Positions 24,677 to 33,412 are shown, numbered from the stretch's first letter. The stretch is DNA of 41,669 nucleotides from Brevibacterium sp. p3-SID960 (GCF_025144725.1 NZ_JALXKS010000029.1:1-41669); one strand, 5' to 3'. Numbers and translations: made by a program. Notes: generated by a model not told the origin, from the letters alone.

Positions 24677-26056
24677 ATGCATGATGACCAGCCGGGACAC
24701 CCGGACCCCACGCGTTCCCCACATCCCCAGCCGCACACTGCCCCCGGCCCTGAGACCGGCCGCAGCCCAGACCACCACGCGGCGCCCATGGCACCGGCAG
24801 CTTCGGTCGGCCAGCCCACGCCAGCCAGCGCTCCGTACGCCGCAGCGGATCTGCCCGCAGCTGACCCCTCGACCGCTCCCTCCGCCGCGGAGCGCGGTCA
24901 GACGCATTCGGAGTTCTACCGTTTGCCGAGCAACCGCTGGTGGAAGGGCGTCATCACGATCATCGCGCTGCTCATCACGATGCTGGTCGCCTCTTTCGTC
25001 TTCACCCTCATCGCCGGCATCATCGACCTGGCCACCGGTCAGCTCGATATCGAAGCGGCAATGGAGGGCGAGATCGGTATGTCGCCGCTCATGCTGCTGG
25101 CCACCAACCTCTCACTCATCGCACTCGCCGTCGTCGCGCTCATCTTCCACCGCTTCCTGTTCCGGCAGCGCATCGGCTTCCTCAACTCGGTGGTCGGACG
25201 GTTCCGCTGGACGTGGCTTCTGTGGAGCCTCATCCCCATCGGCATCGGCTTCGCCATCTACATCACACTGCTCGTCGTCAGCAGCGACTGGGATGCCTAC
25301 GCCCCGCTGCCGGCCGGCATGACGATCTTCTACCTCGTCGTCGTCCTGCTCACCACCCCGTTCCAGGCTGCAGCTGAGGAGTACGTCTTCCGCGGCGTCA
25401 TCCAGCGCATCGCCGGCTCCTGGGTGCGCGGGCCCATCCCCTCGCTCATCCTCGGCACCGCCGTCAGCTCCGTGCTCTTCGCCGCAGCCCACATGGCCGG
25501 CGACCCGTGGCTGATCCTGTACTACTGGCTCTTCGGCGTCTTCCTCTCCCTCCTCGCCCACTACAGCGGCGGTCTGGAGGCACCGATCGTCATCCACGCG
25601 ATCAACAACGTCGCCCTGTTCGTCACCGCGACCTTCAGCGGTGAGATCGCCCAGGAGATCGACCGCTCGGCCGGTGCCGGCGGGCCGTTCATGCTCATCC
25701 CGGTCGCTGCGATCCTCGTCGTCTCCGCCGCAGCGATCATCCTCGCCCGAGTGCGCAGCGTCCAGATGTACGGTGTGGCCGAGGAGATTCCGCGCCGCGG
25801 CGCCGCGACCACCGGAGCTCCGGTGCAGCAGTGGGGTGCCGAGGCGCCAGCCCCGCTGCCGTACGATCACTACGCGCTGGCCGATGCCGGACAGCCGCCC
25901 GCTCCCGAGGCGGCGCCGCCACAGCACTTCGGCACCGGCTGGCAGGACGGGAACGCCGGCCAGCCCGGACCCAGCCAGCCCGCCCCCGGGCAGACAGGTC
26001 AGCATCGTGGCCAGCAGCCAGGTCAGCAGCCGCCCGGCTGGCCGGACCAGCGGTGA
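24677..26056 (+). CDS. CPBP family intramembrane glutamic endopeptidase
   Basis: 459 residues from the ATG at 24677; the longer frame reads back into the hydrolase gene. Residues 1-85 are a disordered Pro/Ala/His-rich head. Residues about 90-365 hold some eight membrane helices with the Abi/CPBP motifs AAEEYVFRGVI (E234 and E235), FAAAHMAGDP and the HAINN motif, which form the intramembrane catalytic site. The C-terminal 95 residues are Pro/Gln/Gly-rich with repeats of the type GQQPGQQPPG. Relatives process prenylated proteins or confer self-protection from peptide toxins; the target here is unknown. Probably leaderless. Confidence 0.92.
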   Translation: MHDDQPGHPDPTRSPHPQPHTAPGPETGRSPDHHAAPMAPAASVGQPTPASAPYAAADLPAADPSTAPSAAERGQTHSEFYRLPSNRWWKGVITIIALLITMLVASFVFTLIAGIIDLATGQLDIEAAMEGEIGMSPLMLLATNLSLIALAVVALIFHRFLFRQRIGFLNSVVGRFRWTWLLWSLIPIGIGFAIYITLLVVSSDWDAYAPLPAGMTIFYLVVVLLTTPFQAAAEEYVFRGVIQRIAGSWVRGPIPSLILGTAVSSVLFAAAHMAGDPWLILYYWLFGVFLSLLAHYSGGLEAPIVIHAINNVALFVTATFSGEIAQEIDRSAGAGGPFMLIPVAAILVVSAAAIILARVRSVQMYGVAEEIPRRGAATTGAPVQQWGAEAPAPLPYDHYALADAGQPPAPEAAPPQHFGTGWQDGNAGQPGPSQPAPGQTGQHRGQQPGQQPPGWPDQR

Positions 26057-26097
26057 CAGCGACAGCGGCCCGGGGGCCCGAGGGGACCCGCCCCCGG

Positions 26098-26134
26098 CAG
26101 TGGCCCCCCCCCCCCGGGGGGGGGGCCCCCACTG
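26098..26134. repeat. homopolymer hairpin: C12, G10, C5 inside CAGTGG/CCACTG
   Basis: A run of 12 C, then 10 G, then 5 C, flanked by the inverted pair CAGTGG (26098-26103) and CCACTG (26129-26134), 42 bp after the CPBP stop. It can fold as a very stable hairpin and probably acts as that gene's terminator. The true run lengths are doubtful because such tracts are often misread or misassembled. Confidence 0.6.
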
Positions 26135-26189
26135 CGGTGACCGCCGCCTCGGCGATTCAGGCAGTGTTAACAAGGTCACCGTCAGGGAT

Positions 26190-26218
26190 TTGGACGCACG
26201 TCAGGACTGCCGTATAGT
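26190..26218 (+). promoter_or_regulatory. promoter of the initiator tRNA gene
   Basis: TTGGAC (26190-26195), 17 bp, TATAGT (26213-26218): near-consensus housekeeping promoter, with transcription expected at about 26225, a few bases before the mature tRNA. Confidence 0.8.
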
Positions 26219-26229
26219 AGAACGTGCGC

Positions 26230-26303
26230 CGCGGGGTGGAGCAGTTCGGTAGCTCGCCGGGCTCATAACCCGGAGGTCGGAGGTTCAAATCCTCCCCCCG
26301 CCA
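26230..26303 (+). tRNA. tRNA-fMet (CAU), initiator
   Basis: 74 nt cloverleaf. Acceptor CGCGGGG pairs with CCCCGC but base 1 (C) faces C72, the unpaired first position that marks bacterial initiators. The anticodon stem carries three consecutive G-C pairs (GGG before CUCAUAA, CCC after), the second initiator hallmark. T-arm GGAGG-TTCAAAT-CCTCC. The CCA end is not encoded (CGA follows). Confidence 0.97.
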
Positions 26304-26312
26304 CGAGAATAG

Positions 26313-26346
26313 GCCCGCTGGCCAGCAGAAATGCTGGTCAGCGGGC
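26313..26346 (+). terminator. terminator of the initiator tRNA gene
   Basis: A 15-bp stem, GCCCGCTGGCCAGCA / TGCTGGTCAGCGGGC, with one G-T pair and a GAAA loop, followed by TTTCT. Ten bases after the tRNA. The remaining stretch to 26617 shows no gene. Confidence 0.88.
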
Positions 26347-26617
26347 TTTCTGCTCACCTCAGAAGAAGACCGACTGCGGTGGTCTGGGTCTTTTCACCCG
26401 TCAGTCATCCATCGGTGGCCGAACGCTGAACCGTCACTGCTTGCGGGTTGATAGTCGCAACGCGGTCCGCTCATAAAGTGTGGATGGTTCCGGCACAGCA
26501 GCGGTGCCGTACCTCGACCGTCAGGCAAGGGACGGACATCACGGGGTGTGCTGTGCGCATCGGCTCTCAGGGCGAACCGATTGCACACCGCTGGCCCCTG
26601 GATGCAAGAATGACGTG

Positions 26618-27793
26618 GTGAAATCCTCCGCCGCCTACGTACTCGTCGTCATCGGCATCGTCGCCGCCGGTTTCAACCTGCGGCCCGGCGTCACCGGGCT
26701 CTCGCCGCTGCTTGACATGATGGCGCAGCCGCTGGGCGTGACCGCCGCATTCCTCGCCGTGATCGGGATGCTGCCACCGCTCATCTTCGGCATCGCAGGA
26801 TTCCTCACTCCGCGCCTGACGATCCGATGGGGTGCTGTGAGCGTCATCAGCCTGGCGATGATCGTCATCGCTGCCGGTCTGGCCATCCGGAGCGCCACCG
26901 GCTCACCGGTGGTCTTCCTGCTGCTCTCAGCGTTCGCGCTCATCGGCATGGGCATCGGCAACGTCGTCATCCCACCGCTGGTGAAGGGATTCTTCCCCAC
27001 CCGGATCGGCCTGTTCTCGACCATCCACGTCGCAGCCCTGCAGTTCGGGACGTTCATCCCACCGGTTCTGGCGGTTCCGCTGGCGCAGGGACTGGGATGG
27101 CGGGGCTCACTGGCCGTGTGGTCGCTCGCCGCTGCCGTCCCCGCCGCAATCTGGCTGCTGCTGTGGATCAGGCGCGTGAGCCCGGAAGCCGCCCCGAGCA
27201 CAACTGTGGTGTCCTCTGGCCGCTACCTGGAGCTCTTCCGCAGCAGCCGGGCGTGGGCGCTAATGCTCATGACCGGCATCACCTCGTTCAACAACTTCAT
27301 CCTCTTCACGTGGCTGCCGCTGATCTTCGTGCGCGCCGGCCAGTCCGAGAGCTTCGGCGGGGCGATGCTCTCACTGGTCACCGCGATCCCGTTCGTCCTC
27401 GGGCTCGTGCTGCCGATGTTCGCCGAACGCGTGCGCAGCCCGGTGGCCGTGGTGCTGGCCTTCTCCGCCTGTCTGGCTGCCGGCTACCTCGGGCTGTGGC
27501 TGGCACCGGCAGCCGCGCCGGTGCTGTGGACGGTGCTGCTGGGGTTGGGCATCTCGACGTTCCCGCTGGCCCTGACCCTCATCAGCCTGCGCTCCTCGAG
27601 CACTGAGTCAGCTGCGGCCCTGTCCGGATTCGTCCAGGGCCTCGGCTACTGCTTGGCCGCCACCGGCCCGCTCATCTTCGGATTCCTCGTCCAGTCCACA
27701 ACCATCTGGCCGGCCTTCGCGCTCGTCCTCGGTTCGGTCGTGGTCAAGGCATTCGTCGCTGCACGGGCCTGCCAGCCCGGTGCGATCAGCTGA
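26618..27793 (+). CDS. MFS transporter, CynX/NimT family
   Basis: 391 residues from the GTG at 26618 (MKSSAAYVLVVIGI begins TM1; the longer frame adds a polar stretch that does not fit). Twelve membrane helices. GFNLRPGVTGLSPLL at the end of TM1 and the GNVVIPPLVKGFFP segment are characteristic of the CynX/NimT group, which includes the cyanate and 2-nitroimidazole exporters; the cargo here cannot be told. No ribosome binding site is visible; AAGAAT 6 nt before GTG is a weak leaderless box. Its stop overlaps the converging aminotransferase stop. Confidence 0.92.
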   Translation: MKSSAAYVLVVIGIVAAGFNLRPGVTGLSPLLDMMAQPLGVTAAFLAVIGMLPPLIFGIAGFLTPRLTIRWGAVSVISLAMIVIAAGLAIRSATGSPVVFLLLSAFALIGMGIGNVVIPPLVKGFFPTRIGLFSTIHVAALQFGTFIPPVLAVPLAQGLGWRGSLAVWSLAAAVPAAIWLLLWIRRVSPEAAPSTTVVSSGRYLELFRSSRAWALMLMTGITSFNNFILFTWLPLIFVRAGQSESFGGAMLSLVTAIPFVLGLVLPMFAERVRSPVAVVLAFSACLAAGYLGLWLAPAAAPVLWTVLLGLGISTFPLALTLISLRSSSTESAAALSGFVQGLGYCLAATGPLIFGFLVQSTTIWPAFALVLGSVVVKAFVAARACQPGAIS

Positions 27794-29057
27794 GCTTCTC
27801 GGCAGCCTTTCGCACGCGGCGTGCAGCCTCAGCCGTTTCGTCCTCGCTCTTGCAGAAGGAGTAGCGGATCGTCTGTGCGAAGGCCTCACTGACCGGGGTG
27901 CCGGCTGCGCACAGCGACGGGCCGGGGATTCCGGTGAATCCGAACTCGCGGGTCAGCCGCTCGTTGAGCGCATAGGCGTCCTCATCGGTGGCACCGGCGA
28001 AGTCGACGAGAGTGAAGTAGCCGCCCTGCGGCTGGGAGACACGCACGCCGGGCAGCTGCTCGAAGGCCGGAACGAGGATCTCCGAACGGGCAGCGAGGCT
28101 GCGCGCTGAGGTGTGGGCGAAGTCCTCATGCTCGTAAAGTGCCGCGGCGACCGCCGGCTGGAAGGGCGCTCCGCCGGTGAAGCAGAAGTACTGCTTGACC
28201 GCCTGGATGGCCTCGCGCACCGGGGGAGCGGCGACCGTCCAGCCGATCTTCCAGCCGGTGATGTTGAAGCTCTTGCCCGCAGACGAGATCGACACGACGC
28301 GAGAGGGATCGTCGACGATGCTGGCCAGTGCCACATGCTGCCGGTCGCCGAAGACGAGGTACTCGTAGACCTCGTCGGTGAGAATCCAAGCGTCGCTGTC
28401 GACGGCTGCCTCGTAGATGCGGGTGAGCATCTCGGCGGTGAACACGAGGCCGGTGGGGTTGTGCGGCGTGTTGACGATGATCGCTGCCGTCTGCGGGCCG
28501 AGGGTGCTTTCGAAAGCCTCCCAGTCAGGTGCGAAGCCGCCCGCGCCGTCCTCGATGAGACCGACGGTGCGCAGCTTCCCACCGGCCAGGGCGGTGGCTG
28601 CGGCATAGGAGTCGTAGAACGGCTCGAAGACGATGACCTCGCCGCCGCGGGGGACGAGGGCGACGATGGCAGCGCTGAGCCCCTCGGTGGCTCCGATGGT
28701 GATGAGCACCTCGTCAGCCGAGACCTCCTGTCCGTAGCAGCGGCGTCGCTGCTCGGCGACAGCGTCGATGAGGACGCGGTGGCCCTGGCCGGGGGCGTAC
28801 TGGTTCACCCCGGCGCGCATCGCCTCGGTCGCGGCGTCGATGAGGAAGTCCGGTGTCGGATCGCCCGGTGATCCCTGCCCGAGGTTGATCGCGTCGTGAC
28901 GGCCGGCCAGGGCGGTCATCTGCCCGAAGATCGTCTCACCGATCGACCCATCGGCATTCACCAGCCCGGCCGCGGTGGCCATCTGGTGCCATGTCGGGGC
29001 CGCGTGCAGGTCGGGGTGGACAGCGCTGCGGCTGCCGGATCGGGTGGTATCAGACAT
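27786..29057 (-). CDS. PLP-dependent class I/II aminotransferase
   Basis: 423 residues; GGAGG stands 9 nt before the ATG. Fold type I: ITIGATEGLSAAIVALV, VFEPFYDSYAAA, NTPHNPTGLVF, TDEVYEYLVF, the PLP-binding lysine in SSAGKSFNITGWKIGW, and the C-terminal arginine in QTIRYSFCK. It resembles the kynurenine/glutamine transaminase and DapC-type subgroup, so methionine, glutamine or N-succinyl-diaminopimelate are possible donors; the sequence does not decide. It overlaps hisN by 8 bp and is cotranscribed with it. Confidence 0.9.
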   Translation of the reverse strand: MSDTTRSGSRSAVHPDLHAAPTWHQMATAAGLVNADGSIGETIFGQMTALAGRHDAINLGQGSPGDPTPDFLIDAATEAMRAGVNQYAPGQGHRVLIDAVAEQRRRCYGQEVSADEVLITIGATEGLSAAIVALVPRGGEVIVFEPFYDSYAAATALAGGKLRTVGLIEDGAGGFAPDWEAFESTLGPQTAAIIVNTPHNPTGLVFTAEMLTRIYEAAVDSDAWILTDEVYEYLVFGDRQHVALASIVDDPSRVVSISSAGKSFNITGWKIGWTVAAPPVREAIQAVKQYFCFTGGAPFQPAVAAALYEHEDFAHTSARSLAARSEILVPAFEQLPGVRVSQPQGGYFTLVDFAGATDEDAYALNERLTREFGFTGIPGPSLCAAGTPVSEAFAQTIRYSFCKSEDETAEAARRVRKAAEKLS

Positions 29058-29826
29058 AGGTGAGAACCTCCGTGTGCAGTCGTCCGTTGGTGGCCAGGCC
29101 GTTGGCGCCGAAGGGCCCGGGCTGGCCGTCGAGATCGGTGAAGCTGCCGCCGGCTTCGGTGATGATCGGCACGAGCGCGGCCATATCGTAGAGCTCGAGC
29201 TCGGGTTCGCAGGCGATGTCGACGGTTCCTTCGGCGACCATCATGTACGACCAGAAGTCGCCGTAGGCCCGTGTGCGCCAGACCTGATCGGTCAGCGCGA
29301 TGAACCGCTCCCGATCCCGGTGGGACGCCCAGCCGGTCAGCGACGAGTACGACAGCGACGCATCACCGAGCGTGCCGACGGTCGAGACCCGCAGCCGCTC
29401 GGGCTCACCGCCGCCGAGTTCCGGCGCCAGAGTGCGGAATGCACCGCTGCCTGCTGCGGCATACCAGCGCATCCCGAGCGCGGGGGCGCTCACAACGCCG
29501 ACCACCGGCTGCGCACTGTCGTAGAGGGCGATGAGGGTGGAGTAGACGGGCACGCCGCGCACGAAGTTCTTCGTCCCGTCGATCGGGTCGACGATCCAGC
29601 GCCGCGATGCCTGCCCGCGGCTGCCGAACTCCTCGCCGTAGAACGCGTCCTCTGGACGTTCGTCGCCGATCGCTTTGCGCAGCATCTCCTCGACTGCCTG
29701 ATCGGCATCGGTGACCGGTGTCAGGTCCGGCTTCGTCGAGACGTGGAAGTCATGGGTCCGGAAGCGCGGGAGGCTGATGGCGTCGGCCTCATCGGCCAGG
29801 CGCAGTGCGAGTGCGAGATCGTCCAT
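29050..29826 (-). CDS. hisN: histidinol-phosphatase, inositol monophosphatase family
   Basis: 258 residues. The Mg-dependent phosphatase motifs are complete: FYGEEFGSRG (metal Glu), WIVDPIDGTKNFVRGVPVYSTLIAL and, near the C-terminus, YDMAALVPIITEAGGSFTDLDG. The N-terminal LALALRLADEADAISLPRF and the neighbourhood near aroA and rsgA are those of the actinobacterial HisN, which removes phosphate from L-histidinol phosphate; an inositol phosphatase role is the alternative. Leaderless start likely (TACAGT 6 nt upstream). Confidence 0.88.
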   Translation of the reverse strand: MDDLALALRLADEADAISLPRFRTHDFHVSTKPDLTPVTDADQAVEEMLRKAIGDERPEDAFYGEEFGSRGQASRRWIVDPIDGTKNFVRGVPVYSTLIALYDSAQPVVGVVSAPALGMRWYAAAGSGAFRTLAPELGGGEPERLRVSTVGTLGDASLSYSSLTGWASHRDRERFIALTDQVWRTRAYGDFWSYMMVAEGTVDIACEPELELYDMAALVPIITEAGGSFTDLDGQPGPFGANGLATNGRLHTEVLTYV

Positions 29827-29832
29827 GGTGAC

Positions 29833-29838
29833 ACTGTA
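29833..29838 (-). promoter_or_regulatory. -10 box of leaderless hisN promoter
   Basis: TACAGT on the minus strand, 6 nt before the hisN ATG at 29826, in the 79-bp gap after rsgA. Confidence 0.5.
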
Positions 29839-29905
29839 GCGGTGCCGCTGGGTGTGCCTGCGGTTTGGTCGGCATGTGGAAGCCGCCGATGTGAGCAGAC
29901 GCGCG

Positions 29906-30946
29906 TCAGCTGATGAGCGGCTGCAGGCCGCTGAGCAGCCGGCGCAGGGAGGCCAGCCGCTGCGGCCCGGCTTCCCCGGCCTTCCCCTCGGCGACCCATG
30001 CGTCGAGTGCGCAGTCGGGGGCGTCGTCGAGGTGTGTGCATCCGCGCGGGCAGGCGGCGGTGGCCTCGACGAGTTCGTCGAAGGCGGTGAGCACGCTGTC
30101 GATGTCGACGTGGGCGAGCCCGAAGCTGCGCACTCCGGGTGTGTCGATGAGCCAGCCGGAGTCCGGCAGCGGCAGGCACAGCGCTGAGGACGAGGTGTGG
30201 CGTCCGCGGCCGGTGACGGCGTTGACGTCGCCGATCGCCCGGTCGGCTGCCGGGATGATCGCGTTCATGAGCGTCGACTTGCCCACCCCGGAGTGCCCGA
30301 CGAGCACCGACAGCCGTCCGGTCAGCTCCGGCAGCAGCTGCCCGATCTGCGGGCGGCCGGTGGCGTCGAAGCCGCTGGCCACCACCCGCACACCGGCTGC
30401 GGCATAGTAGTCGCGGATCGCGTCGATCCGTGCCAGGTCGAGCTTGGTGACCGCGATGAGCGGCTCCATGTCAGCATCGAAGGCGGCGACGAGCGCCCGA
30501 TCGATGAGCCCCCACGACGGTTCGGGGTCGGCGGCGGCTGTGACGATGACGAGCTGGTCGGCGTTGGCCACCAGCACCCGTTCGGTCGGATCGGTGTCAT
30601 CTGCGCTGCGGCGCAGAAGCGTCCGGCGGTCGAGGATCTCGACGATCCGGGCCATCGTGCCGTCCGCTCCCGAGGTGTCGCCGACGACCCGGACGCGGTC
30701 ACCGGGGACGATGGAGCGGCGGCGCAGCCGAGAGGAGCGCACGCAGGTGACGGTCGGCCCGTCGACCGGTGCCTGCCCGTCATCGCCGTGGACGACGACG
30801 CGGTAGCGGCCGCGGTCGACGGCCGTGACCATCGCCGTCGGGGCATCCGAGTACTCCGGGCGCTCCTTGGTCCGCGGCCGCGAGCCCTTGCGGTTGGGCC
30901 TGGGCCGGTAGTCGTCTTCGGTGAAGTTGTCGAACCGTCTGCCCAT
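29906..30946 (-). CDS. rsgA: ribosome small subunit-dependent GTPase RsgA
   Basis: 346 residues from MGRRFDNFTEDDY (2 nt after the aroA stop). Late 30S-assembly GTPase. N-terminal OB-fold (about 50-125), then the circularly permuted GTPase order: G4 TKLDL, G1 GHSGVGKST and G3 DTPGVRSFGLAH. The C-terminal zinc knuckle is ACPRGCTHLDDAPDCAL (Cys, Cys, His, Cys). The basic head with PRPNRKGSRPRTKERP is typical of actinobacterial members. Third gene of doxX-aroA-rsgA. Confidence 0.95.
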   Translation of the reverse strand: MGRRFDNFTEDDYRPRPNRKGSRPRTKERPEYSDAPTAMVTAVDRGRYRVVVHGDDGQAPVDGPTVTCVRSSRLRRRSIVPGDRVRVVGDTSGADGTMARIVEILDRRTLLRRSADDTDPTERVLVANADQLVIVTAAADPEPSWGLIDRALVAAFDADMEPLIAVTKLDLARIDAIRDYYAAAGVRVVASGFDATGRPQIGQLLPELTGRLSVLVGHSGVGKSTLMNAIIPAADRAIGDVNAVTGRGRHTSSSALCLPLPDSGWLIDTPGVRSFGLAHVDIDSVLTAFDELVEATAACPRGCTHLDDAPDCALDAWVAEGKAGEAGPQRLASLRRLLSGLQPLIS

Positions 30947-30948
30947 GC

Positions 30949-32247
30949 TCAGCGCTCGCCTGCCAGCATGCCTGACCACAGCTGCGTGAAGTCGGGCATC
31001 GTCTTGGCCACGGTGCCCACATCGAGGATCTCGACTCCGTCGACGCGCAGGCCGAGCACGGCTGCGGCCATCACCATTCGGTGGTCGTGATAGGTCTCGA
31101 ACCGCCCGCCGGTGCCTGCCGGGGCGTGGATCGTGAGCGCATCGGCATGTTCGGTCACCTCAGCGCCGAGTCTGCCGAGCTCAGCGGCCAGGGCGGCCAA
31201 CCGGTCGGTCTCGTGACCGCGCAGATGCCCGATGCCGCGCAGCCGGCTCTCACCAGGTGCACACGCCGCGACAGCGGCAGTGACCGGGGTGAGCTCGCCG
31301 ACCGCTGAGAGATCGACATCGATCGCAGCCACCGCCTCGGGCCCGGTGACGCACAGGGTGCCGTCAGCGAACGCGACCTGGGCGCCGAACTCCGCTGCCA
31401 GGCCGCGGAAGGCGTCACCGGCCTGCGTCGTCTCGGCAGGCCAGTGCGGTACGCACACCTGCCCGCCGGTGACGATCGCCGCGGCGAGGAAGGTCGCGGC
31501 GTTCGACAGGTCCGGTTCGACGGTGACGGTGAAGCCGCGCGGCCGGCCGGGAGCGACCGTCCACTCGTCCGCTCCGGTGGCGCGGGCATCGATCCCGGCC
31601 AGGCGCATCGTCTCCAGCGTCATCTCGATGTGCGGGCGCGAGGGCACGGACTGACCGGTGTGCACGAGGGTGAGCCCGTCGTCGAACAGGCAGCCGGCCA
31701 GCAGCAGCCCGGAGACGAATTGGCTGGAGGCAGAGGCGTCGATCGCGACCCGCCCGCCGGGCACCCCGCCGGGAGAACGCAGATCGAACGGCAGGGAGGT
31801 GGCGCCAGCTGTGATCTCGACGCCGAGGTCGCGCAGCGCCTCGATCATCGTGTCCATCGGCCGCACGTAGGCCTGTGCGTCGCCGTCGATGCGCACGCTG
31901 CGGCCGGTGGCAGCGGCCAGCGGCGGGATGAAGCGCATGACGGTGCCGGCCAGCCCGCAGTCGACGGTGGCGGCGTCCGCGCCCGAGGCGGTGGTCGGCA
32001 GCGGGGTGATCGTCACCTGGCCGTCGGTTGAGCGGTCGACCTCAGCGCCGAGTGCGGTGATCGCTGCGAACATGAGCTCGGTGTCGCGGCTGATGAGCGG
32101 GTTGATGATCGTCGAGGGCTCGGCTGCGACCGCGGCTAAGGCAATGTAGCGGTTGGTCAGGGACTTGGAACCGGGTACTGCGACTGTGGCCCGCACCGGT
32201 GCGGTTGCACGCGGGGCGGGCCACAGCGAGACGTCGCGCTGGGTCAT
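30949..32247 (-). CDS. aroA: 3-phosphoshikimate 1-carboxyvinyltransferase (EPSP synthase)
   Basis: 432 residues from MTQRDVSLWPAPRA; the upstream extension overlaps the doxX-like gene in another frame. Joins shikimate-3-phosphate and phosphoenolpyruvate in aromatic amino acid synthesis. Motifs: VPGSKSLTNRYIALAAVA, RDTELMFAAI, GLAGTVMRFIPPLAA (the PEP-site GNAGT region, with Leu in place of Asn), SASSQFVSGLLLAG, and YHDHRMVMAAAVLGL. Starts 5 nt after the doxX-like stop, 2 nt before rsgA. Confidence 0.96.
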   Translation of the reverse strand: MTQRDVSLWPAPRATAPVRATVAVPGSKSLTNRYIALAAVAAEPSTIINPLISRDTELMFAAITALGAEVDRSTDGQVTITPLPTTASGADAATVDCGLAGTVMRFIPPLAAATGRSVRIDGDAQAYVRPMDTMIEALRDLGVEITAGATSLPFDLRSPGGVPGGRVAIDASASSQFVSGLLLAGCLFDDGLTLVHTGQSVPSRPHIEMTLETMRLAGIDARATGADEWTVAPGRPRGFTVTVEPDLSNAATFLAAAIVTGGQVCVPHWPAETTQAGDAFRGLAAEFGAQVAFADGTLCVTGPEAVAAIDVDLSAVGELTPVTAAVAACAPGESRLRGIGHLRGHETDRLAALAAELGRLGAEVTEHADALTIHAPAGTGGRFETYHDHRMVMAAAVLGLRVDGVEILDVGTVAKTMPDFTQLWSGMLAGER

Positions 32248-32252
32248 CGAGG

Positions 32253-32732
32253 TCAGCCGAAGTTGACGGCGTCCATCGCCTTGGCGGAGGTCTTCTCGAC
32301 GTTCTTGCGCAGGTCCTGCGCCGCGTGCTGGACGCGCCAGGCCAGGCCCGGCTTTCCGGCGGTGTCGACAGCGGCGATGAGTGCGCCGCCGATCATCGAG
32401 GTCTTCGTCAGCAGCGAGACCTGCGAACGCTCCTCCTTGGGGGTCAGCAGCTGCTCGCCGATGACGTCGATGAGGTAGGTGCCGACGAGCACCGTGGCGG
32501 AGAAGCGCGGGAACTTGCCGATCGCCAGCAGGGAGCCAGCGGCGACCTGGGCGACACCGGTCGCGCGGGCGGCGAGCTCGGCGTCGATCGGGATGTCGAC
32601 CTGCTTCTTCACGGCGTTGACGACCGGGGTGATCGAATCGGTTGCGGCCTGCGGATGCTTGATCCGCGAGACGCCGTTGGCGATGTAGGCCGAAGCGAGC
32701 ATAGGACGGGCGATGAGGCGAACCAGGGACAC
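32253..32732 (-). CDS. DoxX family membrane protein
   Basis: 159 residues from the GTG at 32732, preceded by GGAAGGAAG. Four-helix DoxX fold: LVRLIARPMLASAYIANGVSRIKHP, RATGVAQVAAGSLLAIGKFPRFSATVLVGTYLIDVIGEQ and KTSMIGGALIAAVDTAGKPGLAWRV. A DoxX-like protein is part of a membrane oxidoreductase complex in mycobacteria linked to thiol and oxidative stress; a similar role is possible given sigR nearby. A TATGCT box at 32782-32777 (minus) may be its promoter. First gene of the aroA operon. Confidence 0.88.
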   Translation of the reverse strand: MSLVRLIARPMLASAYIANGVSRIKHPQAATDSITPVVNAVKKQVDIPIDAELAARATGVAQVAAGSLLAIGKFPRFSATVLVGTYLIDVIGEQLLTPKEERSQVSLLTKTSMIGGALIAAVDTAGKPGLAWRVQHAAQDLRKNVEKTSAKAMDAVNFG

Positions 32733-32875
32733 GGTGGCTTCCTTCCGATTGACGTCGTTGAGTCGAGCCTGGCTCAAGCATAGTCGAAGATCAGGGCCAT
32801 GCCATGCGCGGGCATGAACATGAGCGGCCGGCCGGTGACCGCTGCTGCCGCGAGCGCTCCGGCAGACAGTCAGAG

Positions 32876-33338
32876 TCAAGGCGCCTTGTTCCTGCGCAGA
32901 AGGCTCAGCTGCGGCCCAGCTGGCTCATGAGCGGGCAGTCGAACGAAGGAAGCGTCCATGCAGACGCCGAAGACCGCCAGCTGCACGCCGAAGAAGGCCA
33001 AGGCCATGCCGATCGGCAGGAGGGCGTAGACGGCGGTGAGCAGGAGGCAGAACCGGACGGTGATGAGGCAGAGTTCGGTCCAACGCTGCTTGACCGGTCC
33101 GCGGTTGCTCACGTGTTTGAGTCCCTGGAAGTGCAGGTCGATGCCCTCGAAGGTGTGCAGCGGGATGGCGGGCGAGCCGGTCGTTGGCTGGGCCGGACGA
33201 GGGGATCCGGCGGTGGGCGGCCTCATGGGAGAGAACGGCCATCTGGACGAAGACGACGGCCAGGCCGACAGCGATGAGCAGCTGGAACCATGACGCGCCG
33301 AGCAGAATGAATCCTGCCGTCAGGGATGCGGGGATCCA
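32876..33338 (-). pseudogene. decayed fatty acid desaturase
   Basis: Two frames give parts of one desaturase. The upstream one (from 33338) reads WIPASLTAGFILLGASWFQ, then LAVVFVQMAVLSHEAAHRRI, which is the first membrane helix and histidine box HxxxHR of the acyl desaturase family. It then shifts near 33180 into FEGIDLHFQGLKHVSNRG, RWTELCLITVRFCLLLTAVYALLP and AVFGVCMDASF, which is the late membrane region. The middle with histidine box 2 (about 110-150 residues) is missing, a stop stands just upstream, and the last histidine box is scrambled. It cannot encode a working enzyme. Confidence 0.8.
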
Positions 33339-33412
33339 TCAGTGCACAGGGCAGCCGGCGGGAGAGGGGTGCCCGCAGCATGCGGTCAATGCGGTGATGG
33401 CAGGTGAATATG

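Noticed and set aside
26230..26303. tRNA gene as an attachment site of an integrated element
   Set aside because: No integrase gene, no repeat of the tRNA 3' end elsewhere in the window, and flanks are ordinary genes.
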